Assembly: GCA_965247125.1 (NCBI GenBank)
Contig: CBDFGO010000003.1
Location: forward strand, 124,001 to 188,000
Origin: CALBJU01 sp965247125
GTDB taxonomy: Bacteria > Bacteroidota > Rhodothermia > Rhodothermales > UBA10348
DNA: 64,000 bases
Direction: 5' to 3'
This document shows positions 63,565 to 64,000 of the stretch, piece after piece. How positions within the stretch are numbered: the stretch's first letter is position 1; each line of letters begins with the position of its first letter. The notes beneath the pieces were generated by a model that was not told where the DNA came from, did no database searches, and saw only the letters and a list, made by a program, of their open reading frames with translations. The translations under genes and the position numbers were made by a program.

Positions 63565-63903
63565 ACGGTGAGAACAACGCCTCACCATTACGACGGAAGT
63601 TACAAATTACCTCAACTGCCACTAATGGGATCAGTAATGTCTAGAGGCTCATATATTAATGGGCCAATCAGCGTAGACGACGAGAATATCTATATACAAT
63701 TGAGGAATTACGGGGATTCTACTTCGGAGACGTATTTTGACGTATACGATATAATTAGTCTGGATTATTTGCATACTAAAATAATTAACCATCCGAGTAA
63801 CCATTCGGTTATTAAGGGTCATATACTTGCAAGTCAGCCAACGGATACTACTGTAACTGTTTATAAAATAATGTCTGCCGATATCCATTCCGTAGAACGA
63901 TGA
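63565..63903 (+). pseudogene. 6-bladed beta-propeller lipoprotein, C-terminal part
   Basis: The remaining 113 codons of the propeller gene, stop included (TVRTTPHHYDGSYKLPQLPL ... YIQLRNYGDSTSETYFDVYD ... ILASQPTDTTVTVYKI), to TGA 63901-63903. The stop overlaps the next ATG. It would only be made if translation restarted or the duplication were removed. Confidence 0.7.
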
Positions 63904-64000
63904 CTAAAAGGACTGAAATAACATTTCACACAGTCATCGTGTTGACGGTATTGAGTTTGTTGGTCATGTACAACAAAACAATCGCGTCTAATGATAATGT
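63900..64000 (+). CDS. Start of a membrane or exported protein, continues beyond window
   Basis: ATG 63900 overlaps the propeller stop (ATGA), showing coupled translation. The 33 visible residues (TKRTEITFHTVIVLTVLSLL, then VMYNKTIASNDN) form a basic start and one hydrophobic helix, then a polar segment. It could be a membrane-anchored thiol-disulfide or peptidase-like partner of the Cys-rich peptides, but nothing visible shows which. Confidence 0.55.
   Translation, partial: MTKRTEITFHTVIVLTVLSLLVMYNKTIASNDN

Overview
The window looks like a chromosomal segment of a Bacteroidota/Rhodothermota-type bacterium. Several secreted proteins end in type IX secretion (Por-type) sorting tails, the F-type ATPase cluster runs atpI-B-E-F-H-A-G without atpD/atpC, and many genes lack a clear Shine-Dalgarno sequence. 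The placement is inferred from gene content; no rRNA is present.

Layout. (1) 1-30.2 kb is an accessory island that continues left of the window. It holds nested insertion sequences: a group II intron inside an IS3-type transposase, five sites of a 1270-bp IS3-family element (three complete copies, two truncated pieces) plus short end relics, three copies of a 1384-bp IS256-family element, and an IS21 element itself hit by IS3. They have broken a series of secreted-protein genes: an M36/M4-like metalloprotease, two endonuclease I-type nucleases, an ABC permease and unknown genes. The right edge is a serine recombinase whose reading frame runs into the C-terminal half of a MEMO-family gene, which marks the likely integration junction. 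(2) 30.2-56.1 kb is ordinary core DNA: a DUF2520 protein, a gene with an internal TAG, cyclophilin, lysS, an MFS exporter, a PAS histidine kinase, queG, two OmpA-type proteins, rpsT, an M23 peptidase plus bactofilin, the ATPase cluster, an EEP hydrolase, a methyltransferase, NSS and SSS sodium symporters, and tRNA-Ser(GCU). (3) 56.1-64 kb is a second accessory region starting beside the tRNA. It carries two more full-length IS256 copies and an end fragment, an exact-length 2077-bp segmental duplication of DNA from 12.9-14.9 kb, and at its right end two short Cys-rich secreted peptides, a 6-bladed propeller lipoprotein and the start of a membrane protein.

How the parts relate. The IS256 copies are almost identical, so they moved recently. 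Copies with clean 9-bp duplications (A, C, E) let the target genes be rebuilt in frame. Copies without them (B, D) look like products of recombination. The IS3 copies are more diverged and often truncated. The duplication joins the two islands and creates a consensus-like promoter at its right junction, directly upstream of the Cys-rich peptide genes. In the core, two subunits of the same ATPase operon carry in-frame repeat expansions: 30 Ala-Pro-Asp triplets in AtpI and four 5-residue units in AtpF.

The best candidate for something undescribed is the Cys-rich peptide/propeller cluster at 61.6-64 kb. The recombinase-MEMO junction and the AtpI repeat tail are the next most unusual features.
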